Source: Phragmites australis
Taxonomy: Eukaryota; Streptophyta; Magnoliopsida; Poales; Poaceae
Direction: 5' to 3'
Length of the DNA stretch: 64,000 bases
Assembly: GCF_958298935.1 (NCBI RefSeq)
Contig: NC_084936.1
Span: 7,323,501 to 7,387,500, forward strand
The translations under genes were made by a program, and so were the position numbers. The notes beneath the pieces were generated by a model. It was given only the letters and a program-made list of their open reading frames with translations. It was not told the origin of the DNA and ran no database searches. This document shows positions 34,401 through 45,661 of the stretch, piece by piece. How positions within the stretch are numbered: position 1 is the stretch's first letter; every line of letters begins with the position of its first letter.

Positions 34401-37050
34401 TTACTGCACCTAGGCGACGCCACAGACCTCAAGGCAGACGCCATCAGATAGCAAGGCGACGCTGACGCCGATGCCTACCGCTTCAGCTCGCCTCAACGCC
34501 TAGGCAACGCCTTAAAAAGCATGCTAAAGATAGCAACTTACCTACAGGAAATACAGAACTTTTGGCGACGCCTTAAAATGCATGCTAAAGATAGCAACTT
34601 ACCTACAGGAAATACAGAACTTTGTGTTTTCTATGCTATAGAATGTCCTTCATAAATCGTATTTTGCTCACATTGCTTTGTTTACTTTTTATTGAACCCC
34701 TTTTGTTGACCTCTAATTCTTTGGTCACTGCAGTACTACATTGATCCAGTCAGTGGATATGAATTTCGCTCTCTGAAGGATGTGCATCGTTATCTTCAAA
34801 CAGGAGACATCAAACAGTGCGCTACGAGACCAAAGAAGGGAACCATCTATGATGTTTGCATAACAGAAAACCAAACTCATGTGAGTCCCTTGCAGCTTTT
34901 CTTGTTTCATCCATCGGAACATTAGAGGAAACAAATACTAGGTATCATAACTCTGATGCACACCTCAAGTTGAACACATCTGTTCATGATAGATATTGAC
35001 GAGTTTGGTCCTAGTCATGTGATGCTCTAGGCATGTACACCAGCCACTTGCCAACTGCTCTTATCCTGGTTGACTCAGTATCTTACAGAAATTAGGATAT
35101 CACCTATTCATGTTTTTCTTTGTGCCATTTGTGTGGAGACTGGAGAATCAGAGTTTTGACTTCAGATGCACCTTCTATGGTGTAACCAGATCACAAGATT
35201 CAGATGCCTTCTGATATCTGAATACCATTTCATTTTCTAGATCTTATATGAAAATTTAGAAGATGGATTAAAAAAAAATCTTTATATTAATGTCCTTCCA
35301 CTTGCTTTCTCCAATGTTCACTGCTTATTACATTGTTTTGTGGAAACAGACAAGTACATCATCACAACACACAAGGCCAAGTACTGCTGATAAGGCTATT
35401 CAGTGCGAAATATTAACATCAGAAGGTATCATGCTGCTGTCGGAGGAACTTTTTACTCCATATAGAGGAAAGAACACTGAACATACGAAGTTACTAGAGT
35501 CTGAGAGCATGAATGCAATGCAAGGGTATGGCAATAAGCTTGAAACTTTGGAACACAACAGTGTTCAACCAGTCTCTGCACAAGGTGCTCAAAGGCAAAC
35601 CAAATATGTTAAAAGAAAAGAACAAAATGTAGAGGTGAAATTCAAGAAGCGTAAAAGAAGGCCTGCAGCGACACCTGTCCGAGTGTCGCCCCGCTTAGCT
35701 GCACTGAATGTTCAGCATGAAGTAAGCATTGAGCCTGAAGATCAACCGAATAGTGTAAATCTTGTCAACCAGGTACAGACTATAGAAAAGAACACTAATG
35801 ATCAGTCACAGATGAGCCAATCAGGCACCATGAATCAACGACATGGTAATCAGGAAAGCACTTTCAACCAGTTGTGGTCGAGCCAAGCGGACACTGCTAT
35901 CGGAATGCATGCTATGCAGGAAAACACTACCAATCACTTGCAGCCGAGCCAAGTAGACACTGTGAATCATATACAGACGAATCAGGAAAACACTTCCCAT
36001 GAGTTACAGTCAATGCTAGCAGACACTGTCATTCCAATACAGACCATGCAAGAATACACTACCTATCAGCCGAGCCAAGCAGACACTATGAATCATATAC
36101 AAACGAATCAGGAAAACACTGCCCATGCGTTACAGTCGAGCCTAGCAGACACTGTTGTTCCAATACAGACTATGCAGGAATACATTACCGATCAGCCAAG
36201 CCAAGCAGACACTATGAATCATATACATATGAATCAGGAAAACACTGCCAATCAGTTACAGTCAAGCCTAGCAGACATTGTCATTCCAGTAAGTGCTACT
36301 CAGGAATGCACTAGCGATTACTCACAACCGAGCAGTGCTGACTCTATTAATCAAATACAGGCCAATCAGGAAAACACTGCTGCTCAGTTACAGTTAAGCC
36401 AAGCGGACACTGTCACTCAAATACAGATAATGCAGAAAAATATGACCAAGCAATCACAGCTGAGCCAAGCGGACACTGTGAGTCAGATACACATCAATCT
36501 GGAAAACACTACCAATCACATGCAACCAAATTATGCTGAAAATCCTATGCTGCAGGCTAGTTTCTCTTGGGCTTCTGAACAGAATGGCGGAGCTCTTATT
36601 ACAGACTTCTGGAGAAATGTTGAAAATCAGGACTCATCGGTTCCCATGCAAATAGATGGAGCACCTGTTACAAGCTTTCCGGCCAATGTTAAATTCCAAA
36701 ATGCGGCATCAGCAGAACCTGTTATACCGTCAACACAGGCTGCACTGCCTGGAACAGCTTCTGATCAGTCTGGGTTGGCCTTTTCATCTCTTTTTGGAAA
36801 TGTGTGGTCAGATCCATGCATTGAGTTTGCATTCAAGACCCTTACAGGTGACATCCCTGTTCTTGATGACACTGCAGCTGTCACAGGCTACTTTCCTCAG
36901 CAACTAGACTTGAATAAAGGCACAGCAACACCAAATTGTTCAGCTTCCACTTTTGACAATACGAGGAAGCGTACAAAAGTGGATGTCAACCTCCCATTGC
37001 CAAGGCCATCAGATAAGCTCTACAATGGCAGTTGGTTCCCTCCCCAGTGA
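31477..37050 (+). CDS. methyl-CpG-binding-domain protein with tandem exon array
   Basis: A nuclear DNA-binding protein related to plant MBD13-type proteins. Exons: 2 (to 31800), 3 (31899-32006), 4 (32110-32220), 5 (32268-32385), 6 (32488-32598), 7 (32694-32804), 8 (32900-32998), 9 (34734-34880), 10 (35350-37050). Exon 2 holds five 21-residue repeats (MDSSDGSCSRTRSGLVRGN). Exons 3-7 each repeat LPDGW..KED plus RTRSGLVRGSP. Exons 8-9 form a complete MBD: LPDGWRKEYRPRKNGSCQKN, then YYIDPVSGYEFRSLKDVHRY and LQTGD. Exon 10 has a basic nuclear signal (KKRKRRPAATPVRVSPRLAA), about six Q/N-rich repeats and a conserved C-terminal motif (WSDPCIEFAFKTLTGDIPV). Exons are symmetric, phase 0, except exon 5. 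AATAAA lies at 37511. The first ATG is uncertain; 31477 is the first ATG of the repeat frame. Confidence 0.78.
31899..32998 (+). repeat. six tandemly duplicated exons with intron
   Basis: Exons at 31899, 32110, 32268, 32488, 32694 and 32900 share the start CTCTAAGCAAGGATGAACC and a body encoding LPDGW. Five are 108-118 nt; the last is 99 nt and continues the real MBD. The short introns between them are also alike (TTTGCCACTT... CATTACTAG). Spacing is 158-220 bp, so the duplicated unit is exon plus intron. Confidence 0.9.
33203..33628. repeat. ~210-bp tandem duplication in MBD intron 8
   Basis: Two diverged copies share TGTAATGATC, GATGAACTTT.AATA, TTTCTTTCTTGCTTAATCC and GAGGTT.TAGTCCCTGA. 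The hAT-like element is inserted at the end of the second copy. Confidence 0.75.
33633..34523. mobile_element. hAT-like element in MBD intron 8
   Basis: 891 bp with a perfect 8-bp duplication CTAAAGAT (33625-33632 and 34524-34531). Inverted ends read CATGGTTCTTAAGGTGG and CATGCTTTTTAAGGCG. The inside is full of GGCGAGG, CCTAGGCG and AAGGCG motifs and has no transposase, so it is non-autonomous. Confidence 0.82.
34503..34630. repeat. 61-bp duplication spanning hAT right end
   Basis: The last ~20 bp of the element and ~40 bp of flank (GCATGCTAAAGATAGCAACT onward) are repeated once with a 61-bp period. It therefore arose after the insertion. Confidence 0.8.
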
Positions 37051-37510
37051 CTTCACTGAAGGGGGAAAAATGCAATAACATTTTGTACCTGTGAAAGGTG
37101 AATCAGAGGGAAGGCAAGTGGCCAAGCCCAACGGATAGCATCTTACTCTTGTTAGTGCTGTGCTATGAATTCGCGATCCCAGAGGATACATGCTGTAAAA
37201 AGACACTAGCTTTGTTCTAACGTTACTAGACAATATGTTAATCCATCCAACTGGATGCTGCCTTGTCGGATCAACATTGCTTCGCGGAGAGACCGTCAAG
37301 TAGCTGACCTGGATTCGATCATGTCTCCCGTTCGTTTGCGTCTGTGCAGTTGCCTGGTAAACTCAATTCGTAGTACACTAGCTTGTTCTAATTATGAACA
37401 CTCTTGCAAGGAGCGCGAGGGTTTAATTATTGTGGATAGGAACTTTTTTTCTTGTGGACATACTGAAGACTTAAACTGCTTCGCTGAAAACTGTCTTGAA
37501 TTGCTTGTGT

Positions 37511-37516
37511 AATAAA
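37511..37516 (+). terminator. poly(A) signal of MBD gene
   Basis: AATAAA about 460 bp after the stop codon, the best candidate for 3' processing; a second TAATAATG-type site is at 37535. Confidence 0.5.
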
Positions 37517-37519
37517 GCT

Positions 37520-38950
37520 AATCCATTGTTTGTGTAATAATGCTGAATGAATTTTGATGTGTTTGTGGTTGGCTACTTGAATTTATGTTTCTGCTGGGCT
37601 TGTAGTAACGATGTCTCTTTTCTTTTATTTTTGCAACAATTGTTACTTGTTGGACAATTGATTGAATGGTTTATGTTCAGATTTCAGAGATACTAGTACA
37701 TTTTTCAAGTAGCCTTTTTTGATGGGAATGTTGTTGTACCGCACTTCACAAAGCAACAAGCAAAAGTAAAAGTTAGCCTGCTATTCTGAAAACTTGCACA
37801 CATGAGTAAGAATAGATACGTTTTGCACAATACTGTGTTCCAGCTTTGTAGAAGTGGATAGCATCCCATTTGATACCAAAATATACCCTTAATCAAATCC
37901 CTGAATATTGGCAGTGCAAAATAGGCTCAGGCAACTAATTCATATTGCTATCAGGATACAAACATCAACTTCTTTTCACTTTTCTCGAACGCGCAGAGGA
38001 ATAATATGTGAATATGAATATTAATTCAAATACAGTCAAAATACGACAATTTATATTTCACTTGTAATCTACCGTAAATACAACGTGTGTATGTGATGCA
38101 CATGAAGGGTGGGCATGCAATTTCGTGTGTCAAAAACTCTTGACTTCAACGAAGTCACGGCGTGAGTTCAGCATAAGAGCCGTCTGATTTATGATTGACG
38201 TTTAAAATTGAATCTCAATTTTACTGGAGTTTAGTTTTTTTATTAGTTACGTAATATTTTTCGGTTTGAATTCAAGTTATGGTAACTTGAAAGGGGTGAA
38301 GTCACAGGATCCGCGCTATGTTATGCAAGGCAAAATGCTTTTAAGAAGGGTGAATTGCGTATTTGCACGGCACATTTGCCAAGAAAAAAAGTAACTGCAT
38401 ATTTGCCATTAATATTGGATAAACCCAACGTATCTTGCATTAGACTAATGGTTTGACCGACGGCATTCGCCATGGGAGAAGAAGCACCCAGCTCGAAACA
38501 CTGTGCGAGGGATAAAGAATGGGAATACCGCGGAAATGGATCCTCCGACTTTGCTAAGCAAAGTCAAGAAGCAATAATATCTTTACTTTAGTCTTGTTGT
38601 GAACCATTGTATTAAAAATAGATGGTTAAGATTTAGTATGACACTAATATACTTTAGTGTTTTGCTGTAAGGCACTGCAGCTCATCTAACAAATTACTGT
38701 TCACAATCCTGTTCCTCCGTGACTTTGCTTCAGCAGGTAGGATGATCCATTTCCGAATACGACATATGCAGGCAGCAGAAGCAGTAGCTGAGCTGCAGAG
38801 CACCTCCTCGTCGTCGTCCCACGCTGACACGATCCAATCACGACGCTAATCAGTCAAGCTCGTCCTAATTAATCGGCGGCTCGAGATCGGATCGTATCAT
38901 CACTGCCTTGTCACAGATCTCTCTCTCTCTCCCTCTCTCTGCTGCTTCAG
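37520..38950. other. intergenic between MBD gene and UAP pseudogene
   Basis: No gene recognised. The last 150 bp (CT-rich, CTCGTCGTCGTCC) look like the promoter/5' UTR of the UAP gene. Confidence 0.4.
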
Positions 38951-39065
38951 TCGGAGATGACGGAGATGGTAGTGGCGGCGCGGGCACGGGCACCGGCGGC
39001 GGGGAGGTGGGGAGCGGGGCCACCGCAGGAGCTGCTGGAGAGGCTCAAGCACTACGGCCAGGAGG

Positions 39066-40261
39066 CAGGATTAAAAAACCGTCGGTAACCATAAAAAAAT
39101 CACGGTTATCGATGTTCTCGGTCCGATCCGATTTCAGAAACCGAACGGTAACTAAAATTTGAAGTTAAAAAATATAAAAAAATAAAAAAATTCAAAAACA
39201 ATTTAAAAAAATCTTTAAAAAAAAACTAGACACAATTCTAAGACCTTCTGTGAAAAAAAATTTCAAAAATAATGTCGTTTGCATCATATTCTATAGGGAG
39301 AAAGTTTGAAAAAAAAGAAAAAAATTGAAGCGTGCGGCTCAATTATTAACTCACGTTAAGGAAAAGTGTAACATGCAAACACATATTTTTCTTGTATAAA
39401 ACGTATTTTAAGAGAATCTTGAAAATTGATTTCACTTTATTTAGAGTTTTATTAAATTCTCTATGATTTTTACAAAGTTCACAAGCATAAAATGAATATG
39501 TTAAGAAATATTACTGTAATTAACTTTTTCATGTCTACTTTTATTTTTTCTACATAAATCATAGTATAAATAAGCTAATGAAAGTGGTTTCACTAATTTT
39601 TGAGGTGTGATGGGTCAGTTATGAATTAATCTAGTCACAATATATTTACACAATCATGCATGTTACAATAACTAATTCATGAGTTCATGTATTTTTAAAA
39701 GATATAGGATCATGTAAGAAGACTAACAAAATTAGTTTCATGATTTTTGGATTAGCAAAGAGTAAACTATGCATTTAACTTGGTTTAACAAATAAAATTT
39801 CTCACAGAAAATTTGAACTTTTTTTATGAGTATAAATACTTTTATCATGTAGATCATGTTACAAGGAAGCCAACAAAATTTGTTTCACTTGATTTGAAGC
39901 TCAGATGAATTAGTTATTGATTTTACAAGATTGAGCCTTTTTTTAGGTTTTTTGTTGAACTGCGCTGAAATTCGATAAAACCGCTCGATAAATCGAGGAA
40001 ACCGAGCGGTTACCGACCCAAACCGCTCGGTAACCGACCAAATCAAAAATGCGAGAAAATCGCTCGGTAACCGACCCAAACCGCTCGGTAACCGACCAAA
40101 ACCGAGCGGTTACCGAGAGGGCAAAAACACGATTTTTTTCGCAAAAATTCAAATTTTACCGAATGAATTTTCTCCGATTTTTTTTTGAATTTTTGACTTG
40201 TAACCGCGGTTACCGCGAGATTTCGGTTACCGCCGGGCTTCAGTCGGTAACGTGAACCTTG
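39066..40261. mobile_element. hAT-like element in UAP exon 1
   Basis: 1,196 bp flanked by the perfect 8-bp duplication CCAGGAGG (39058-39065 and 40262-40269). The ends begin CAGGATTAAAAAACCG and, inverted, CAAGGTTCACGTTACCG. The right part has many copies of ACCGCTCGGTAACCGACC and its inverse. No transposase found. Confidence 0.85.
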
Positions 40262-40918
40262 CCAGGAGGGCGCCTTCGCGTTCTGGGACGAGCTCGCGCC
40301 CGAGGAGCGCGACCACCTCATGGAGGTCAGCAGCGATCGATGCAATAAAGATCTCTTCTTGCGGTTAAAGATTTTTTCTTTCGCTTGTTTGCGTGGGACA
40401 AAATATGCAAATATTTCGTTATACTCTTTTGGTTGGAACCTGAACCTGAGTACACGATTCATTTTGTCGTCTCAATTGTATTTGTCCCAGTATTTAGATG
40501 TGCAACTGATGTCATATGGAAAAAAATAGTAGTAGTGAAAAACAGGAGGCAACTTGATTGGTTACAGCATTACTTTACTCTTTGCATTCATGATTCAGCA
40601 GCTGTTACCCTTGGACACTTAGCTCAATTGTTATCTCATATGCAAAGTGAATTGACGGCAACGCCCTGTTGTCACTAAATTTGCCGGATCATTGACCGTT
40701 GCTAACTGGGCTTTATGGACTGCATTTCAGAGCCTAGATCTTCCTAGGATCGACCGGATCATTCGGTGCTCACTCAGACCACAAGGTTTGTAGACACTTC
40801 CTATGCTTGAGTATGCTATGTCGATTTTTAGTGAATGTTCAATCATGTGATGGTATTGTCATGGGAAGTTCAGGCGCTCCTGTCCCGGCCATCGAGCCTG
40901 TTCCAGAGTCGAGTGTCT

Positions 40919-41469
40919 CATTATTATTAAGTCGAACGATTAGTCGCGACTAACCATCGAATAATCGACAAATCGGTACCCGTGCTCGACTAGAGGGCCT
41001 TGACTCGACTTGGAGGGCTAGTCGAGCGACTGGTCGACTGGACGGCGACTTGCGGCGACTAGGCGACGACTGGCTGCGACTGGCCGTTTGACTGGAGATC
41101 GATTGGGCTATTCTTGGTCCATGTTTTCAGCCCACATTTGTTGCTACCAGCCCACCAGTCCAATTCAGAAATTATAACCCTAAGCAGCTAAACCGTCACA
41201 GCAATGCTACGTTAATCTGCAATTCTGCATTCTGCTGTGTGCTTTGATGCTGTTCTAAATTCCTATTCTCCTAATATTTATCTTTATCTGCTGTCTAAAA
41301 GTCTTGCAATTGTTGTTATATTGTGACCTGTGAGGCCTGCAAATACATGGTCCAGAGTCCACCTCCAGACTAGTCGTGGACTAGTCGCGACTAGTCGACC
41401 GACTAGTCGACAAAGTCGACAAGTCGACCCTATGACGACTCGACTTGACTTTACGACTTGATAACTATG
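40919..41469. mobile_element. second hAT-like element in UAP exon 3
   Basis: 551 bp flanked by the perfect 8-bp duplication GAGTGTCT (40911-40918 and 41470-41477). Ends read CATTATTATTAAGTCG and, inverted, CATAGTTATCAAGTCG. The interior is rich in GTCGACTAGTCG palindromes. Non-autonomous. Confidence 0.88.
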
Positions 41470-43402
41470 GAGTGTCTGGACGACAGAGGACAAAGAAAGG
41501 TGGTGGAGGAGGGGCTTGAGAGCCATTTCAGAAGGGAAGTTGGCCACCGTCCTTTTGGCAGGTGGTCAGCTACCCTAGAAGGATTCCCTTGGATTGCTAC
41601 GTTGTTGTCCAGATTATATATTGTATTATGGTGGAAAATGCTCATATACTTTGCTCCTTTTATCAATTGCAAACGGGGGACTCAGCTTGGCAGTTCTGAT
41701 CCTAAGGGATGTTTCAGTAAGTCTTTCCAACCAAGCCCTTGAGTGTCACTTCCTCTTTGTGCTACTAATTTTACGCGCAGTTTTTATTCTGAATTTCTAT
41801 TTTACAGATTTATTTTGTTCTTGTTGTAGATTCTCTATACAAAAGCAATATTACACCATCCCATGTTCTTCTAATTTCCTTGTGATCGATGTGAGGATAA
41901 TCATTTTGCATGCATCATCTGCTTTGTTTGTTCACTCAGTTAGCATGAGTGTGATATTACCGTTTGAGTAATACCCAAAACTACAGTTATCTTCGAGTCT
42001 TTTATTGATCAAGAGTCATGGTGTTCATTTCATCTCCAATTTCTGCTTAGGTATTGGGCTTCCATCTAGGAAGTCACTTTTCCAGCTACAAGCTGAACGG
42101 ATTTTGTGTATTCAGAAGCTGGCTGCTCAATGCACTGATGGTAAATTAGTTTTAGCGCATTTTTATTAGGTTATTTCTGTTTCGATAAAAATTCTCACAC
42201 CCAAAATGTTGTTAACTACTTGCAGCCCCTGGTAGCACAGTGCAAATCCACTGGTATATAATGACTAGTCCCTTCACCGACGAAGCCACCCGCAAATTCT
42301 TCGAAAGCTACAGATATTTTGGCTTGGAGCCTAACCAAGTAAGCATAGTTACATGATTTTTTGTGGTGATTGGAAATTCCATCGAATTTTAATGCATGAC
42401 TTCCTAAATATCACTATTAAGAATTATCGTCAATTTTATTCTTCTCTTTGCAGGTGACCTTTTTCCAGCAGGGTACTGTTCCATGTGTCTCTCCTGATGG
42501 AAGATTTATTATTTTGAAAGAGAGGGGCACCAGAATTGATTTCAGGTTGCTTATATTCTGATACTAGTGACATATTTTGCAATATCATTTAAAAACCAGG
42601 TCGCGAAGGCTCCTGATGACAATGGTGGAGTTTATGCTGGTAATTCCTTAAATCATGATGAAGTAATTATATCCTATTAGTGTATTCCTTTTATTCCTTA
42701 AATCATTCCTTTTATTTTTGTAGATCTGCTTGCATATGTTCGCTTTGGATTTTCTGAATTAAGTAACAAACAGTCTTGAAAAAGATAGCATGTGAGTACT
42801 ATTTTATTCTTGCATTTTATCCATTCATGATGCATCTCATCCTTTTTTAATATATAATGTAATTGCTGCATATATTTTTCTCAAGAACATGTAACTGCTG
42901 TGTATCTTAAAACGGCACTTACTAATTGAGTGTTGACTTACAATTGCTCCATCGTTTGTGCTTAATTTGGAATTTTGTGGGCAGTTACCATCTAGCAGAG
43001 AAGAGGATTCCTTCAGTCCATGGGCACACAGCTGGCTTAAAGCTTGAACAATTTATATTCGATGTGCTTAACTATTCTCCTTCAACTGCTCTTTATGAGG
43101 TTTGATTTCTTATGCACTATTGCTCAAAGTAAAGCTGTCTTGTTCTTCTATCTCATTTCTGAAAGAACACATTAGTTATCAGTCTGGGAAAATTTCATCG
43201 TGGCTTGTTAATACCTGAGGTTCCAGGTTTTGCGCGAGGAGGAATTTGCACCAGTAAAGAATGCTAACGGTGCAACTTATGACACTCCTGATACCACCAG
43301 ATTAATGCTGCTTCGGCTTCTCACAGCCGATGGGTGGTTGCCGTAGGTGGCTTCTTGACTCATTCCGTGCCCTTGTATATGACAGGTAATTTGCTGCCCT
43401 AA

Positions 43403-43736
43403 GGCCATCTCCAGCAGTGCCCGTTTCCAAGTGCTACAGTGTGAAAATGCCGATCGGCAACGAGCTTCAGCAGGAGCGGCAACTGCCACTACAGGGATGC
43501 GGCCTGGATGCCGCCGAAGGCTTGAAACTCCAAATTTGCTGCTGCTCTCTCTCATTCTCTTATCACTGTTTATAGAGACTGACAGGTGGACCTGACATAA
43601 GGTGAATAGTAATGGAAGGTAGAAAATAGGGTAGCTGTTGGAGATGAAAAAAATAGAGGATGTTGTAATAGTATTAGGGGATACTGTAATAGTGTTATAG
43701 GGGAAGAATTTTTTTATGTATCTGCTGGAGATCGCC
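43403..43736. mobile_element. Tourist-like MITE in a UAP intron
   Basis: 334 bp with TAA on both sides (43400-43402 and 43737-43739). Ends read GGCCATCTCCAGCAG and, inverted, GGCGATCTCCAGCAG, a common grass PIF/Harbinger end. Confidence 0.8.
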
Positions 43737-44184
43737 TAACATTACCTGTACTTTTAGGTGTTGAAGTTTCTCCGCTTTGCTCTTATGCCGGAGAGAACCT
43801 AGAAGCTATATGCTGAGGAAGAACATTCCATGCACCAAGTGAGATTTCATTCCAGGCATATTGGTTGTCTGAAAGAAACTGCAGTCCCAGTACAAGAAGA
43901 TGAGATCTGCCAATTTTGATTACGACATGACAACTCTTGCCATTAGGATGTTGATATTAGTCAAGTACTGTATGTACCAATTAGTGTAACGCAACGCTTA
44001 AAGTTCCTGTCTCCCCTAGCATTATTAGTGTAATCTTTGTCAAGAATATCATCTCTCTGAAATACTTACATTTGCACAATTGTAATTGTTGGTTCTATGG
44101 GATATATGTGTGAGAAAGATCAATGAATGGAATGCGCTATTTTTCCCTGTTTCAAGTTACGATTGTTCTCTATCTACAGTTACT

Positions 44185-45661
44185 TCAAGCAGATATTATT
44201 GAATCACAGTATGGTTTCAGCCATCGATCTCCATCGATGAAAGATGTGTTCAGGAAAGGCAACACTTGCTCATCACTAAGCTTTTGAGCATACGGCACTC
44301 TATCTGCCAGGTTTGCTCCATCACCTGTACACTTGTACTCTCCATAAAATACAGTCCTGACAATTCAAATCATACAAAAGCTGAGGTTAGTGTACGTTCT
44401 GTTATGCAGATAAGAGTTAACACAGGCATCGGAGGGCACATACTGATCTCTTGAAGGATCATTCCAATCATTCCATCCTTCAGAGGCTATGATGTCTGAC
44501 ATTAATGTGTAGGCAAAGACGACACGAGAATATGGTCTCCATGCTCGGCCAAGCCATATCCAACCGGTGCCACCGATGCTGCAATTGACGAATGAGTAGC
44601 CAGTGTTATCGTCGTCGGATTCCCGGGCATGTGGAGTGACTGAACCGGTGATTGATCTTTGCCCTGCAGGCACTGGATCTGCAATGGAGATCAATCTGCA
44701 GTTCTGGAGAATAAAGAGACAGAAGTAGTTAGTAACTAAATAATTGTTCTGCAGTCCTTGAAGTTACTTTTCTTTCACCGACTTCATATAGTGACCTAGC
44801 ATCTCCAAAGATGAAGTCTATGGAGCCTTGGATGAAACATTCCTTGAAGTAGTGCCGGCCTCGGTCGTCATGGAGGGTATCTTGCGCACCGAAGAAGCCA
44901 CAACCCCAGAATGCGGCTTGGTCACCGTTGATCCTGATTGCCACTGCCTGCGCGTCGACAGCACCAGGCCTTGGGATGGGTGCTACATTCTGGTGTCAAA
45001 TAATCAGGAGAGTTATCATTATTACCCAACTTAGCTGAATGCATCCAAGCACTTACAATGAAGCTTATGTTTTTCGCGACAAAGCCTGCTGCGAAAACGG
45101 AGACTGAAGCGCTATAGAACGTGCCGTGTGATGAGTTGGCGGTGTCATTCCATGCAATTGCCGTCAGGTAGAATCCCTGCCCTTGAAATGTAATGTTGGG
45201 CTTGGTTGCTGGGACTGTCACTGCAACAATGCAGCTTCAGTAGCAGCACACTTAATAACGATGGACATTGAATTCTGGAAGCACTTCAAGCCTGAAGTGA
45301 ACAAGGAGAACTGCTTACAAGTAGACGCCCTTGTTGATCCACACAACATTCCTCTTCCTGCTGAAGTTTGGAACAGCATTGACCGCCGCCTGCACCGTCG
45401 TGAAGTTGCAGCAGCCGTTGGGGTCTACACAGAAGATCGACACCGTCGGTGTGTCGGGCGGTGGAAAGTCCGGTGGGAAATCATCGCATAGCGGGTTATA
45501 TTCATTGGGAAATTGATCTGTAAGAAAATGGAAGGGAAGGGAAGGTACTACAAGATCAGATACTACTCTGAGCAATGAAGTTGTTGGGTAGTAGAAATGA
45601 GCAGGGAACAACAGAATTGCAGCAAGAGAGAGCAGCAATTGGGCTTGGCACCCATTTGCAT
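44185..45661 (-). CDS. pectinesterase (pectin methylesterase) family protein
   Basis: A cell-wall enzyme that removes methyl esters from homogalacturonan (Pfam pectinesterase). Exons in transcript order: 1 (~45661-45319), 2 (45234 or 45220-45057), 3 (44989-44783), 4 (44703-44444), 5 (44356-44185). Motifs present: [32 protein letters not shown] (catalytic Gln); [15 protein letters not shown] (Gln, Asp); GSIDFIFG (Asp); [16 protein letters not shown] (Arg, Trp). The end reads [16 protein letters not shown]. No long inhibitor-like pro-region. Two doubts: the ATG at 45661/45655 is out of frame with the downstream exon 1 frame (an indel near CCCAATTG or an unseen intron), and the exon 1-2 junction is in frame only with the acceptor before 45234. 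Probably functional downstream, the N-terminus unresolved. Confidence 0.75.

Larger units (their letters stand above)
38957..43860 (+). pseudogene. UDP-N-acetylglucosamine pyrophosphorylase (UAP) pseudogene
   Basis: The intact enzyme makes UDP-GlcNAc from GlcNAc-1-phosphate and UTP in the cytosol. Exon 1 (38957-39065 plus 40270-40325) reads ELLERLKHYGQEG and AFWDELAPEERDHL. Others: 40731-40785 (SLDLPRIDRIIRCSL), 40873-40918 plus 41478-41563 (ERWWRRGLRAISEGKLA, TVLLAGG), ~41675 (GTQLGSSDPKGCF, nucleotide-binding loop), 42051-42140, 42226-42338, 42454 onward, 42724 onward (CLHMFALDFLN), 42985-43098, 43228-43378, 43758 onward. Two hAT elements split exons. The exons between GGVYA and CLHMF, about 150 residues of catalytic core, are deleted. 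Stops: TAA 42760-42762 and TGA 43814-43816; a frameshift lies near 43322. The GGQ donor and next acceptor are lost. Non-functional. Confidence 0.88.

Noticed and set aside
38908..39162. 84-codon glycine-rich frame starting before the UAP start
   Set aside because: A shifted frame of UAP exon 1 running into the hAT element.
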